DNA of 15,071 nt from CAG-103 sp045112425 (GTDB taxonomy: Bacteria > Bacillota > Clostridia > Oscillospirales > Oscillospiraceae): contig JBGUHV010000198.1 of assembly GCA_045112425.1 (NCBI GenBank), positions 1 through 15,071 of the forward strand. The letters run 5' to 3'. Under the pieces are notes generated by a model, which was given only the letters and a program-made list of their open reading frames with translations, had not been told where the DNA came from and searched no databases. Made by a program: the position numbers and the translations under genes. Shown piece after piece: positions 1 to 7,175 of this stretch. Every line of letters begins with the position of its first letter. Within the stretch, counting starts at the first letter, position 1.

Positions 1-1110
1 CTGATACTCCTCCAGCGCAAAGTGCCGGTTCGTCATGCCGAGCTCCTGCCCCTCGTAGATGTAGGGCGTGCCCTCCATGCCGAAGAGCAGCACGGCGAGC
101 ATCTTGGCCGACGCCTCGCGGAATGCCCCCTCGTCGCCCCAGCGGGAGACGATGCGCGGCAGATCGTGGTTTTCCCAGAAGAGACTGTTCCAGCCGCAGC
201 CGTGCAGGCCGGTCTGCCAGCGCGCGAAGACCTGCTTGAGCTGATTTACCGGCAGCGGGGCAAGATCCCATTTCTCTCCGCCCTCGGCCTTGTCGAGCAG
301 CAGGTGCTCAAACTGAAACACCATCGAGAGCTCGCTCCCGTCGGGGTTCGCGTATTGTTTTGCCCGTTCGATCGTTGCGCTCCACGCCTCGCCCACGGTC
401 ACAAGCGGGGCGGGGAAGGCCGCCGCGCTCATCTCGCGCACATATTCGTGCAGGCGCGGGCCGTTGATCGTGTACCCCGCGAAGGGGTCCTTCGCCAGAT
501 GATCCACCACGTCCAGCCGGTAGCCGCCGACGCCGCGGGCTGTCCACCAGCGGATCATGTCATAGAGCTCGGCGCGCACCTTCGGGTTGGCCCAGTTTAA
601 GTCCGGCTGCCGGTGGGAGAACTGGTAGTAATAAGACTGCCCGAGCTCTGGCACAAACTGCCAGGCGCCGGCGCCGAAGTCGGCGGTCTTGCCGTCCGCC
701 GCCTCGCCGGGCGCGGGGTCGCGCCAGATGTAATAGTCATGGTAAGGGCTCTCGCGGCTCTCCTTCGCAGAGAGAAACCACGGGTGCTCGTCGGAGGTGT
801 GGTTCAGCACGAGGTCGAGGATGATGCGGATGCCCCGCGCCTTAGCATCCTTGATGAGCCGGTCGAGATCCGCGAGCGTGCCGAAGAGGGGGTCGACGTC
901 GCGGTAATCCGAGATGTCGTACCCGTTGTCATACTGCGGCGAGCGATAGACGGGGGAGAGCCAGATCGCGTCGATCCCGAGCGTTTTGAGATAGTCGAGC
1001 TTCGAGATGATGCCCGGCAGATCGCCGATCCCGTCGCCGTTCGAGTCGGCAAAAGAGCGCGGATAGACCTGATAGATCACCGCGCGCTTCCACCAGTTGT
1101 TGTTTTCCAT
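1..1110 (-). CDS. GH13_31 oligo-1,6-glucosidase / alpha-glucosidase (3' end beyond window)
   Basis: Cytoplasmic glycoside hydrolase expected to remove terminal alpha-1,6-linked glucose from isomaltose-type oligosaccharides. The first 370 residues are present (family length is about 550); the C-terminus lies off the left edge. Visible (beta/alpha)8-barrel motifs: calcium-loop-like DSNGDGIGD (22-30), region I DLVLNH (99-104), QPDLNW (168-173), nucleophile in GGYRLDVVD (D200), acid/base in TVGEAW (E241) and ENHD (H315-D316). The residue after the nucleophile is Val (V201); in this subfamily Val there is associated with alpha-1,6 preference, small residues with alpha-1,4. No signal peptide. The start is the ATG at 1110, preceded by GGAG eight bases upstream. 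A terminator-like hairpin (1125-1150) lies just upstream of that site. It follows the ABC ATPase gene in the same direction after 242 bp. Family is certain; exact linkage is inferred. Confidence 0.93.
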   Translation of the reverse strand, partial: MENNNWWKRAVIYQVYPRSFADSNGDGIGDLPGIISKLDYLKTLGIDAIWLSPVYRSPQYDNGYDISDYRDVDPLFGTLADLDRLIKDAKARGIRIILDLVLNHTSDEHPWFLSAKESRESPYHDYYIWRDPAPGEAADGKTADFGAGAWQFVPELGQSYYYQFSHRQPDLNWANPKVRAELYDMIRWWTARGVGGYRLDVVDHLAKDPFAGYTINGPRLHEYVREMSAAAFPAPLVTVGEAWSATIERAKQYANPDGSELSMVFQFEHLLLDKAEGGEKWDLAPLPVNQLKQVFARWQTGLHGCGWNSLFWENHDLPRIVSRWGDEGAFREASAKMLAVLLFGMEGTPYIYEGQELGMTNRHFALEEYQ

Positions 1111-1124
1111 GTTTTCAACTCCAT

Positions 1125-1150
1125 AAAAAAGACGACTCACACGAGCCGCC
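1125..1150 (-). terminator. Intrinsic-terminator-like hairpin in the leader of the GH13_31 gene
   Basis: On the minus strand GGCGGCTC-GTGT-GAGTCGTC is followed directly by TTTTTT. The stem is 8 bp as RNA, with two G.U pairs; on the plus strand these become A/C mismatches, so the structure belongs to minus-strand RNA. The T-run ends 14 bases upstream of the GH13_31 start codon and abuts its Shine-Dalgarno GGAG. No promoter fits between it and the start, so transcription of the gene must pass it: either an attenuator or a leaky terminator. Confidence 0.6.
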
Positions 1151-1170
1151 GCTAAAAATGCCTCGCAGAG

Positions 1171-1310
1171 TTCGCGGCAAAGCCGCGAATGAAATCCAAT
1201 CGATTTTCCGGCGACATGTGCGGCGGAAAATCTCCCTGAGGCGAAGCGTTACGCGAGCCCTCGCGCCGACCAAGCGGGGCAAAGCCCCGCGCGATGAAGC
1301 GCGAGTTTTT
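1171..1310. repeat. Intergenic array of three hairpins
   Basis: Three inverted repeats follow one another: 1171-1178/1182-1189 (8 bp perfect, loop AAA), 1202-1213/1221-1232 (11 of 12 paired, loop of 7), and 1274-1280/1284-1290 (7 bp perfect, loop AAA). A further outer pair CTCGCGC/GCGCGAG (1260-1266/1299-1305) encloses the third. The next hairpin (1311-1343) continues the series. The three AAA-loop hairpins, including that one, share the apex GCAAAGC. No coding region is supported here. Role unknown; a mosaic palindromic repeat or transcript-end structure is possible. Confidence 0.6.
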
Positions 1311-1343
1311 CAAAAGAGAGCCTGCAAAGCAGGCTCTCTTTTG
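1311..1343 (-). terminator. Perfect 15-bp hairpin after the ABC ATPase gene, likely terminator
   Basis: Perfect inverted repeat with arms 1311-1325 and 1329-1343 and loop AAA on the plus strand. It begins nine bases beyond the ATPase stop codon. In minus-strand RNA the 3' arm ends in CUCUUUU, so the U-run lies inside the stem rather than after it, typical of a symmetric A-tract/U-tract terminator. It probably ends or reduces the ATPase transcript. Confidence 0.65.
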
Positions 1344-1352
1344 ATGCGTTCG

Positions 1353-2507
1353 TCAGAACGCGTAGTTCATGCACTCGGGAGCATTCGCTTCCGCAGAGGC
1401 GGGATCGTACCAGATGAGGTTGTTGCCGGACTCTTTGTCGAAGAGCTGGATCAGCTCGGGCTGGGTGGTGAACTTCACGACGCGGCCCATGGACACGTCC
1501 TCGCCCAGACCGACGGTCGGGATGACCATGACGACCTCGTCGTCACCGCTGCGGGCGTGGATGTTGTACTCGCTGCCGAGCATCTCGGAGACCTCGATCT
1601 TTGCAGTCAGCTCGCCCTCGCCGACGGAGATGTGCTGCGGACGGATGCCGACGACGATGTCGCAGGGCTTGGCTTCCTTCTGCTTGAGGGCCTTCTGCTG
1701 GAAGTCGGAGAGCTCGAACTTCACGCCGCGGACCTCGGCGAAGTACTTGCCGTTCTCAAGCAGCAGCTTGCAGCCGTCGAAGAAGTTCATCACGGGCATG
1801 CCGATGAAGCCGGCGACGAAGAGGTTCACGGGCTTGTTGAACAGCTCCTGCGGGGTGCCGATCTGGTTGACAAAGCCGTCCTTCATGATGACGATGCGGT
1901 CGGCCAGCGTCATGGCCTCGGTCTGGTCATGCGTGACATACATGAAGGTGGTGTTGATGCGCTGGCGCAGCTTGATGATCTCGGCGCGCATCTGGTTGCG
2001 GAGCTTGGCGTCCAGGTTGGAGAGCGGCTCGTCCATGAGGAACACCTTGGGGTCACGCACCATGGCGCGGCCGATGGCGACACGCTGGCGCTGGCCGCCG
2101 GACAGCGCCTTCGGCTTGCGGTCGAGATACTGGGTGATGTCGAGGATCTCAGCGACCTCTTCGACCTTTTTCTTAATCTCGGCGGGGTCGACCTTCTTCA
2201 GCTTCAGGGCGAAGCCGAGGTTGTCGCGCACCGTCATGTGGGGGTACAGGGCATAGGACTGGAAGACCATCGCAATGTCGCGATCCTTCGGGGCGACGTC
2301 GTTGACGAGCTTGCCGTCGATGTACAGCTCGCCGCCGGAGATCTCCTCGAGACCTGCGACCATGCGCAGCGTGGTGGATTTGCCGCAGCCGGACGGGCCG
2401 ACCAGGACGATGAATTCCTTGTCCTTGATGTTGATGTTGACATCGTGGACCGCGGTCACCTTGTTGTCGTAGACCTTTTTGATGCCTTTCAGAATGACTT
2501 CGGACAT
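1353..2507 (-). CDS. msmX: MsmX/UgpC-type ABC transporter ATPase for carbohydrate import
   Basis: Energises CUT1 sugar importers at the inner face of the membrane. 384 residues, normal for the family. Walker A GPSGCGKS (37-44), Q-loop Q83, signature LSGGQ (135-139), Walker B VFLMDE (155-160), D-loop SNLD (163-166), switch His H193, then a C-terminal regulatory OB/TOBE region. The start at 2507 (MSEVILKG) matches the family N-terminus. Its Shine-Dalgarno is weak (AAGG only three bases away). An in-frame ATG at 2576 would add 23 Arg/Gly-rich residues and is less likely. It lies downstream of the fructokinase across a 367-bp gap containing a dispersed repeat, so it may be transcribed separately. 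In Bacillota such ATPases often serve several importers; it may power the permeases here and others elsewhere. Function is very secure, sharing is inferred. Confidence 0.95.
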   Translation of the reverse strand: MSEVILKGIKKVYDNKVTAVHDVNINIKDKEFIVLVGPSGCGKSTTLRMVAGLEEISGGELYIDGKLVNDVAPKDRDIAMVFQSYALYPHMTVRDNLGFALKLKKVDPAEIKKKVEEVAEILDITQYLDRKPKALSGGQRQRVAIGRAMVRDPKVFLMDEPLSNLDAKLRNQMRAEIIKLRQRINTTFMYVTHDQTEAMTLADRIVIMKDGFVNQIGTPQELFNKPVNLFVAGFIGMPVMNFFDGCKLLLENGKYFAEVRGVKFELSDFQQKALKQKEAKPCDIVVGIRPQHISVGEGELTAKIEVSEMLGSEYNIHARSGDDEVVMVIPTVGLGEDVSMGRVVKFTTQPELIQLFDKESGNNLIWYDPASAEANAPECMNYAF

Positions 2508-2874
2508 ATGCCTTGCTCTAGCGGCCAGGACTCCTCCAAAACCGCCTCGCGGCCGCCCGCTCGGAGCGCGCCGCATTACGACAGGTCTCCACACTGCCGC
2601 ACCGTGAGCAAACGGATTTTCCTCCTTTTCTTATGTACAGCCGGACATGTAGTGGAGTGACCGACTGCCAACAGAATATTTTAGGAAACACGGACGAAAT
2701 CGCCGCACCCATCTTGCCGGCATCTTTTCCGCCTGATTTCGCTTCAAAATCTTGAAATACACAAAGTATTCCTGCGATTTTTCATCTTCATCAGACGAAA
2801 AACCTGCTCGGCAATCTGTGCACTTCAATTTCATCCGCGTTTCCTTATTTCGCACCGGTTTCCCGGTTAACGAC
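2508..2874. other. 367-bp spacer between fructokinase and ABC ATPase genes
   Basis: No convincing protein gene. Contents read in the minus direction: a GAAA-tetraloop hairpin ACCGG-GAAA-CCGGT (2854-2867) without a U-run just after the fructokinase stop; repeat copy A (2679-2825); a strong Shine-Dalgarno GAAAAGGAGG (2621-2630) followed nine bases later by a 12-codon frame starting TTG at 2611 and ending TAA at 2576. That TAA overlaps an ATG (TAATG) in frame with the ATPase. The last 70 bases before the ATPase are very GC-rich. A TAAAAT at the edge of the repeat has no matching -35, so I call no promoter. Confidence 0.5.
2679..2825 (-). repeat. 147-bp dispersed structured repeat, copy A
   Basis: Aligns without gaps to 9781-9927 on the opposite strand; by hand count about 115 of 147 positions match (78%). 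Conserved blocks include TCGTCTGAT, GAATACTTTGTGTATTTC, CGAAATCAGGCGGAA and GTGCGGCGATTT. As minus-strand RNA, TTTTTCGTCTGAT (2790-2802) pairs with ATCAGGCGGAAAA (2725-2737) over 13 bp including G.U pairs. Inside it AATAC/GTATT (2766-2770/2756-2760) forms a small second helix. It is visibly more AT-rich than flanking genes. A 67-codon frame with a good ribosome site (ATG at 2834) runs through it, but substitutions between copies show no third-position bias, so it is probably not coding. Could be a small non-autonomous element or a structured RNA. Confidence 0.7.
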
Positions 2875-3849
2875 TTAATGATTTGCCAGAATGGCTTCGA
2901 CGTCCTCCGGCTCCGGCATGGAGCGGATGGCGCCCTTTTTCGTCGTGACGAGGTAGGCCGCGGCGTTGGCGTAGCGGAGCATATCCCGCAGCTGATCCTC
3001 GCTCAGCCCCTCCGCGCCGTGCTCGAGCACATAGTGCAGCACGCACGCGCAGAACGTGTCGCCCGCGCCGGTGGTCTCAATCGTGCCGCCGAGGCGGAAG
3101 GAATCGACGAAGACGCTCTTGCCCTCATGGAAGCTCCAGCTCCCGTCGGCGCCCGCCGTGACGTTCAGCACCTTGATGTTCGGATATTCCCGCCGCAGAA
3201 TCGCGGCGCCGGCTTCAAAATCGGTCTCGCCCGTCATGAATTCGAGCTCGTTGTCCGCGATCTTGAGGATATCGCACTGGCCGAGACCCCATGCGATCTG
3301 CTCCTTCGCGTCGGCGAGACTCGCCCAGAGCGGCGGGCGGAGGTTCGGATCGAAGGAGATGAGCGCGCCCGCGTCCTTTGCAATCGCGACGGCCTTCTTC
3401 GTCGCCGCGCGGACGCCCTCGTGCGTCATGCTCAGCGTGCCGAAGTGGAAGATCTTTGCATTGCGAATGAGATCTTCGGGAACTTCATCGGCCCGCAGCA
3501 GCATGTCCGCGCCGGGGTCGCGGTAGAAGGAGAAGTCGCGGTCGCCGTTTTCCGCCGTGTGGACGAAGGCGAGCGTCGTGTGCGCGGCGGGGTCGAGAAT
3601 CAGCGCGCGCGTGTCGATGCCGACGTCCTCGGCGGTCTCACGCAGCATGCGCCCGAACATGTCGTCGCCCAGCTTGCCGATGAAGGCGCAGGGGTGGTCG
3701 AGCTTTTTCAGCATCGAGAGCACGTTGCACGGCGCGCCGCCGGGATTGGCCTCAAAGAGGGGATTTCCCTGCGCGCTCTTGCCGTTTTCGGTAAAGTCGA
3801 TCAGCAGCTCGCCGAGTGCGGCGACGTCAAATTGCGTTCCCATGGTCAT
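2875..3849 (-). CDS. scrK: PfkB-family fructokinase
   Basis: ATP-dependent phosphorylation of fructose to fructose 6-phosphate in the cytoplasm. 324 residues, typical for PfkB/ribokinase-type sugar kinases. N-terminal substrate-loop motif NPGGAPCN (35-42), SFDPNLRPPLW (165-175) and the C-terminal signature ETTGAGDTFCA with anion-hole GAGD (261-264) and catalytic base D264. SFDPNLR followed by a PLW-type stretch is typical of fructokinases. The start ATG at 3849 lies inside the end of the GH32 gene (23-bp overlap); a second in-frame ATG at 3843 is equally possible. GGAG lies 4 or 10 bases upstream of them respectively, so the choice is uncertain by two residues. Its place directly after two fructose-releasing enzymes supports fructose as substrate. 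It is the last gene of the tight run; no terminator with a U-run follows. Confidence 0.92.
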   Translation of the reverse strand: MTMGTQFDVAALGELLIDFTENGKSAQGNPLFEANPGGAPCNVLSMLKKLDHPCAFIGKLGDDMFGRMLRETAEDVGIDTRALILDPAAHTTLAFVHTAENGDRDFSFYRDPGADMLLRADEVPEDLIRNAKIFHFGTLSMTHEGVRAATKKAVAIAKDAGALISFDPNLRPPLWASLADAKEQIAWGLGQCDILKIADNELEFMTGETDFEAGAAILRREYPNIKVLNVTAGADGSWSFHEGKSVFVDSFRLGGTIETTGAGDTFCACVLHYVLEHGAEGLSEDQLRDMLRYANAAAYLVTTKKGAIRSMPEPEDVEAILANH

Positions 3850-5335
3850 CAAACTCCAGTGTATATTGTTCCAGATCGAGGCGGAGCGCCCCGTCGGAGG
3901 CGAAGGAGATGCCGTCGGCGTCCTGCGGCGCGTAGAGCACGAAGGAGGCGGCCTCCTCGCCGTCATTGACGAAAATCTCCAGGCTGTAGCGGTCGAGCAG
4001 GATGCGCAGCTTCAGCACGCCGCCGCGGTCGCGCACGGCGAATTCCCTGCGGTTTAAGATCTGCTCGGCCAGTCCGCTCCGGCTGCGGTCGACGCAGAGG
4101 GTGTGCGCGCCGGGGGTGTAGCGGATCGTGGTCTCATAGTCTCCGCCCTTCGCGAGCGAGATGGTGAAGCTCCGGCAGAGCCCGCGCTCCGCGTCGGGTC
4201 GGATCGTCACCGTGAGATCCAGGCACCGGCCGGAAACGCCGTCGAGCACGGCCTCGCCGTCGAGCGCGAAGTCTTCGCAGCGCACGGCCCTGCCGCGATA
4301 ACGCTCCAGCTCTCGCACGGGGTTCTGAATCAGCCGCCCGTCGCGCACGCGCAGCTCGCGCGGCGTCGTCATCTGGCCGAAGAAGGGGAGCTTCTCGGGC
4401 GGACGGTAGTCCACGCTGTTCCAGTACTGCATCCACGCGATCATCACGCGCCGCCCGTCGGCGGTCAGCGTGGTCTGCGGGGCGTAAAAGTCGAGACCGT
4501 AGTCAATCGTCTGCTCGTGCTGCCGAAGCAGGCGGCGGCGGGCCTTGTCATACTGCCCAATGAGGCAGAGTGTCGTGTTGCCGTCGATGAATTCCAGCCC
4601 CTCGGAGCGCATCTCCTGCGGGCTCGTGAGGAGCACGTGCGTGCCGTCGAGCCCGAAGAAGTCGGGGCACTCCCACATGCGGCCGTAGCGGTTGGAGGAT
4701 TCGGCGAGGGTGCCGGCGTAGCGCCAGTGCAGGGCGTCCTCGCTCTCATAGAGCAGGATCGCGCCGCTCCCGTCCGGGCAGCGGTCGCCCGCCACGAGCC
4801 AGAACTTTCCGTCCTCGCGCCAGATCTTCGGGTCGCGGAAATCCCGCGCGCTGCCGCCCTCGGGCAGATCCGCGCCGGTGACCACGGGGTTGCCGGCGTA
4901 TTTTTCATAGTCGACGCCGTCGCCGATGGCGACGCACTGGGTCTGCAGCTCGGTCTCCGAGCCGTCGGGCGCGGGGAACTTGTTCACGCCGGTGTAAACC
5001 AGCAGGTGCCGCCCGTCCTCAAGCTCGATGCCGCTGCCGGAAAAGCAGCCCGCCCGGTCATATTCCTGATCCGGCGCAAGCGCTGCGGGCAGCCGCTCCC
5101 AGCGGATGAAGTCGCGGGTTTTGATGTGACCCCAGTGCATCGTATCCCACACGGTGTCATAGGGGTTGTATTGGAAAAAGAGGTGATATTCACCCTTGTA
5201 GAGGCTGAAGCCGTTCGGATCGTTGATCCAGCCGACGCCGCCGGTCACATGCCAGTGCGGCAGCGAGGCGGGGGAGACGGCCGCCAGATGTGTTTTTTCA
5301 TGCTCGCGCGCGCGGCGCAGCAGGTCAGTGGTCAT
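3827..5335 (-). CDS. Intracellular GH32 beta-fructofuranosidase (sucrose hydrolase)
   Basis: Hydrolyses the beta-fructosyl bond of sucrose-type sugars to glucose (or its oligosaccharide) plus fructose. 502 residues: five-bladed propeller followed by a beta-sandwich. Motifs: WINDPNG with nucleophile D39, RDP (167-169) transition-state Asp D168, ECPDF with acid/base E222, and the beta-sandwich motif DRYSLEIFVNDG (448-459). No signal peptide, so it acts inside the cell on imported sugar. The start at 5335 forms an ATGA overlap with the upstream stop and has AAGGAG ten bases upstream; an earlier in-frame start would give an Arg-rich leader inside the previous gene. Automatic annotation would call it sucrose-6-phosphate hydrolase, but the ABC (non-PTS) transporter suggests unphosphorylated sucrose or short fructosides. 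Followed by fructokinase with overlap, so translational coupling is likely. Confidence 0.95.
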   Translation of the reverse strand: MTTDLLRRAREHEKTHLAAVSPASLPHWHVTGGVGWINDPNGFSLYKGEYHLFFQYNPYDTVWDTMHWGHIKTRDFIRWERLPAALAPDQEYDRAGCFSGSGIELEDGRHLLVYTGVNKFPAPDGSETELQTQCVAIGDGVDYEKYAGNPVVTGADLPEGGSARDFRDPKIWREDGKFWLVAGDRCPDGSGAILLYESEDALHWRYAGTLAESSNRYGRMWECPDFFGLDGTHVLLTSPQEMRSEGLEFIDGNTTLCLIGQYDKARRRLLRQHEQTIDYGLDFYAPQTTLTADGRRVMIAWMQYWNSVDYRPPEKLPFFGQMTTPRELRVRDGRLIQNPVRELERYRGRAVRCEDFALDGEAVLDGVSGRCLDLTVTIRPDAERGLCRSFTISLAKGGDYETTIRYTPGAHTLCVDRSRSGLAEQILNRREFAVRDRGGVLKLRILLDRYSLEIFVNDGEEAASFVLYAPQDADGISFASDGALRLDLEQYTLEFDDHGNAI

Positions 5336-7161
5336 GCGTTTTCTTCTCCTTCGAGCCATACAAAGCCGTAGCCCCGCAGTTCAATCCATTCGTCCGCCCA
5401 GACCGCGCCGGTCAGAAGCTCCTTCGCGCCGCGGGCGGGATTGAAGATCCAGCGCCCCTCCTCGCAGAAGTTGAACAGGGCGGTCAGCGTTTTGCCGCGG
5501 TATGTCCGCCGCACGCCCAGCACCTGATCGGAGCCGGTGTCGAACGGACGCACCAGAGCGTCGGCGGAGAAGACGTCGTCCTCCGCGCGGAGCGCAATGA
5601 GCTTTCGCAGCGGCGTGAAGAGTCTGCCGGGGATCGTGTTGGGGTTGTTCCGCTCCGCCGCGCGATCCCACGGGAAGCGCCCGCGGTGGAGATAGCGGCT
5701 GTCGGCCCATTTTTTCGGCTCGCTGTGGTAGGTATAGTCGTTGAGCTGGGCGACCTCGTCGCCGCTGTAGAGCACCGGCAGACCGCTCTGCGTGAGCATC
5801 CACGCGTGGAGCATCAGATCGCAGTCGAGCGCGCGCTGCACCTCCTGCGGCGTCACGGCGCTCTCCAGTCCGCAGAGGGAGGCGGTCGTGCCGCAGAGTC
5901 TCGCGTCGCTCAGGCGCTCGTCGTTGTTATAGAGCTCGCCGCGCGACCAGCTGCCGGGCTGCACGCCCGTGAACCAGTGGTTCAGATAGCGCTTGTGCGG
6001 CGCCTCGCCCTGCCCGAGATGGTTCCAGAGCCACGCAAAGTCGAGACCCCAGCCGATGTCGTCATGGCAGCGGAGGTAGTTGAGGAAGGTGAACACGCGG
6101 GGGAGGGCGCCGAGCGCCTCCATCTGCCGGCGCAGCAGCCGCACGTCACGCGTGGCCACGGTGTGCCACGTCGTGCACATGGTCGTGGCGTTGTAGAGCA
6201 TGTGGCACTCGGGCTTTTCCGTCGGCCCGAAGTAGGGCGCGAGCTTTTCCGGCTCCATAATCACCTCGCCCAGCAGCAGCACGCCGGGGCAGACGATCTC
6301 ACAGGCGAGATGCAGCATGCGCACGAGCGTGTGCACCTGCGGGCGGTTGCGGCAGTCGGTGCCGAGCTCCTTCCAGATATACGGAACCGCGTCCAGACGA
6401 ATCACGTCCACGCCCTGATTGGCGAGGAAGAGCAGATTTTCCGCCATGTCGTTGAACACGATGGGGTTGCGATAGTTGAGATCCCACTGATAGGGATAGA
6501 AGAAGGTCATCACGATTTGGCGGCAGTCGTCGAGCCAGGTGAAGTTGCCCGGCGCCGTCGCGGGGAAGACCTGCGGCACGGTGCGCTCATACTCGAAGGG
6601 AATTTCCCAGTTGTCGAAGAAGAAGTAGCGGCCTCGCGCCACCGGGTCGCCCGCCCTCGCGGCGCGCGCCCAGGGGTGATCCTCGCTCGTGTGGTTCATC
6701 ACGAAGTCGAGACAGACGCACATGTCCTTTTCGTGGCAGAGCTCGGTGAGCTCGTCGAGCTCCTCCATTTTGCCGAGCTCGGGCTGCACCTCGCGGAAAT
6801 CCGCCACGGCGTAGCCGCCGTCGCTCTTTTCCGGCACGGTCTTCAAGAGCGGCATCAGGTGCAGATAGTTCACGCCGCATTCCTGAAGGTAGTCGAGCTT
6901 TTCCTTCACGCCGTTTAAGTCTCCGGCGAAGTTGTCCACATAGAGCATCATGCCGAGGAGCTTGTTCGAGCGGTACCAGTCCGGGTTTCCGAGCCGCTGC
7001 TCGTCCAGCCTTCGCAGGGAATCGCGCCGGGCGTCGAAGCTCCGGCGGAGCATGTCGCAGAAGTAATCAAACGCGGCCTCATCGTTGTGATAAAGCTCGC
7101 AGTAGAGCCATTTCAGCTCGTCATAGCGCTCTTTGAGGCGCTGTTCCATCGTTTCTCTCAT
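5332..7161 (-). CDS. GH13_4 amylosucrase-type enzyme (sucrose glucosyltransferase/hydrolase)
   Basis: 609 residues, close to the roughly 630 of characterised amylosucrases. These use sucrose to extend alpha-1,4-glucan and release fructose, with some hydrolysis. Helical N-terminal region (about 1-65), then the barrel: KSDGGYAV (112-119), DFVMNH (152-157), GNFTW (205-209), QWDLNY (225-230), nucleophile in VIRLDAVPYIWK (D257), acid/base in LLGEV (E299) and CHDDIGW (H366-D367). DSR (487-489) and the SDGG Asp (D114) appear to match the salt bridge that closes the sucrose pocket in Neisseria amylosucrase (from memory). No signal peptide. The start ATG at 7161 has only a purine-rich weak ribosome site; ATG at 7149 is an alternative. 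It begins 14 bp after the YesL gene and overlaps the GH32 gene by ATGA. Polymer synthesis versus hydrolysis cannot be decided from sequence. Confidence 0.9.
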   Translation of the reverse strand: MRETMEQRLKERYDELKWLYCELYHNDEAAFDYFCDMLRRSFDARRDSLRRLDEQRLGNPDWYRSNKLLGMMLYVDNFAGDLNGVKEKLDYLQECGVNYLHLMPLLKTVPEKSDGGYAVADFREVQPELGKMEELDELTELCHEKDMCVCLDFVMNHTSEDHPWARAARAGDPVARGRYFFFDNWEIPFEYERTVPQVFPATAPGNFTWLDDCRQIVMTFFYPYQWDLNYRNPIVFNDMAENLLFLANQGVDVIRLDAVPYIWKELGTDCRNRPQVHTLVRMLHLACEIVCPGVLLLGEVIMEPEKLAPYFGPTEKPECHMLYNATTMCTTWHTVATRDVRLLRRQMEALGALPRVFTFLNYLRCHDDIGWGLDFAWLWNHLGQGEAPHKRYLNHWFTGVQPGSWSRGELYNNDERLSDARLCGTTASLCGLESAVTPQEVQRALDCDLMLHAWMLTQSGLPVLYSGDEVAQLNDYTYHSEPKKWADSRYLHRGRFPWDRAAERNNPNTIPGRLFTPLRKLIALRAEDDVFSADALVRPFDTGSDQVLGVRRTYRGKTLTALFNFCEEGRWIFNPARGAKELLTGAVWADEWIELRGYGFVWLEGEENA

Positions 7162-7175
7162 GTTCTTTCTTTCTC

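Noticed and set aside
1171..1343. Hairpin series considered as a CRISPR array
   Set aside because: The stems differ from one another, there is no constant repeat with regular spacers, and no cas gene is in the window.
1111..1352. T-box or known riboswitch upstream of the GH13_31 gene
   Set aside because: No T-box signature sequence or recognisable riboswitch core was seen; only hairpins and a terminator-like stem.
2640..2690. Promoter for the ABC ATPase gene based on TAAAAT near 2675-2683
   Set aside because: No acceptable -35 element lies 16-18 bases upstream and there is no extended -10.
2634..2834. 67-codon frame on the minus strand with a good ribosome site, running through repeat copy A
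   Set aside because: The matching frame in copy B lacks a start codon and ribosome site, and differences between the copies are not concentrated at third codon positions (14/9/9), as expected for a non-coding repeat.
5290..6918. 542-codon plus-strand open frame opposite the GH13_4 gene
   Set aside because: Same shadow pattern; the opposite strand holds all GH13 motifs in order.
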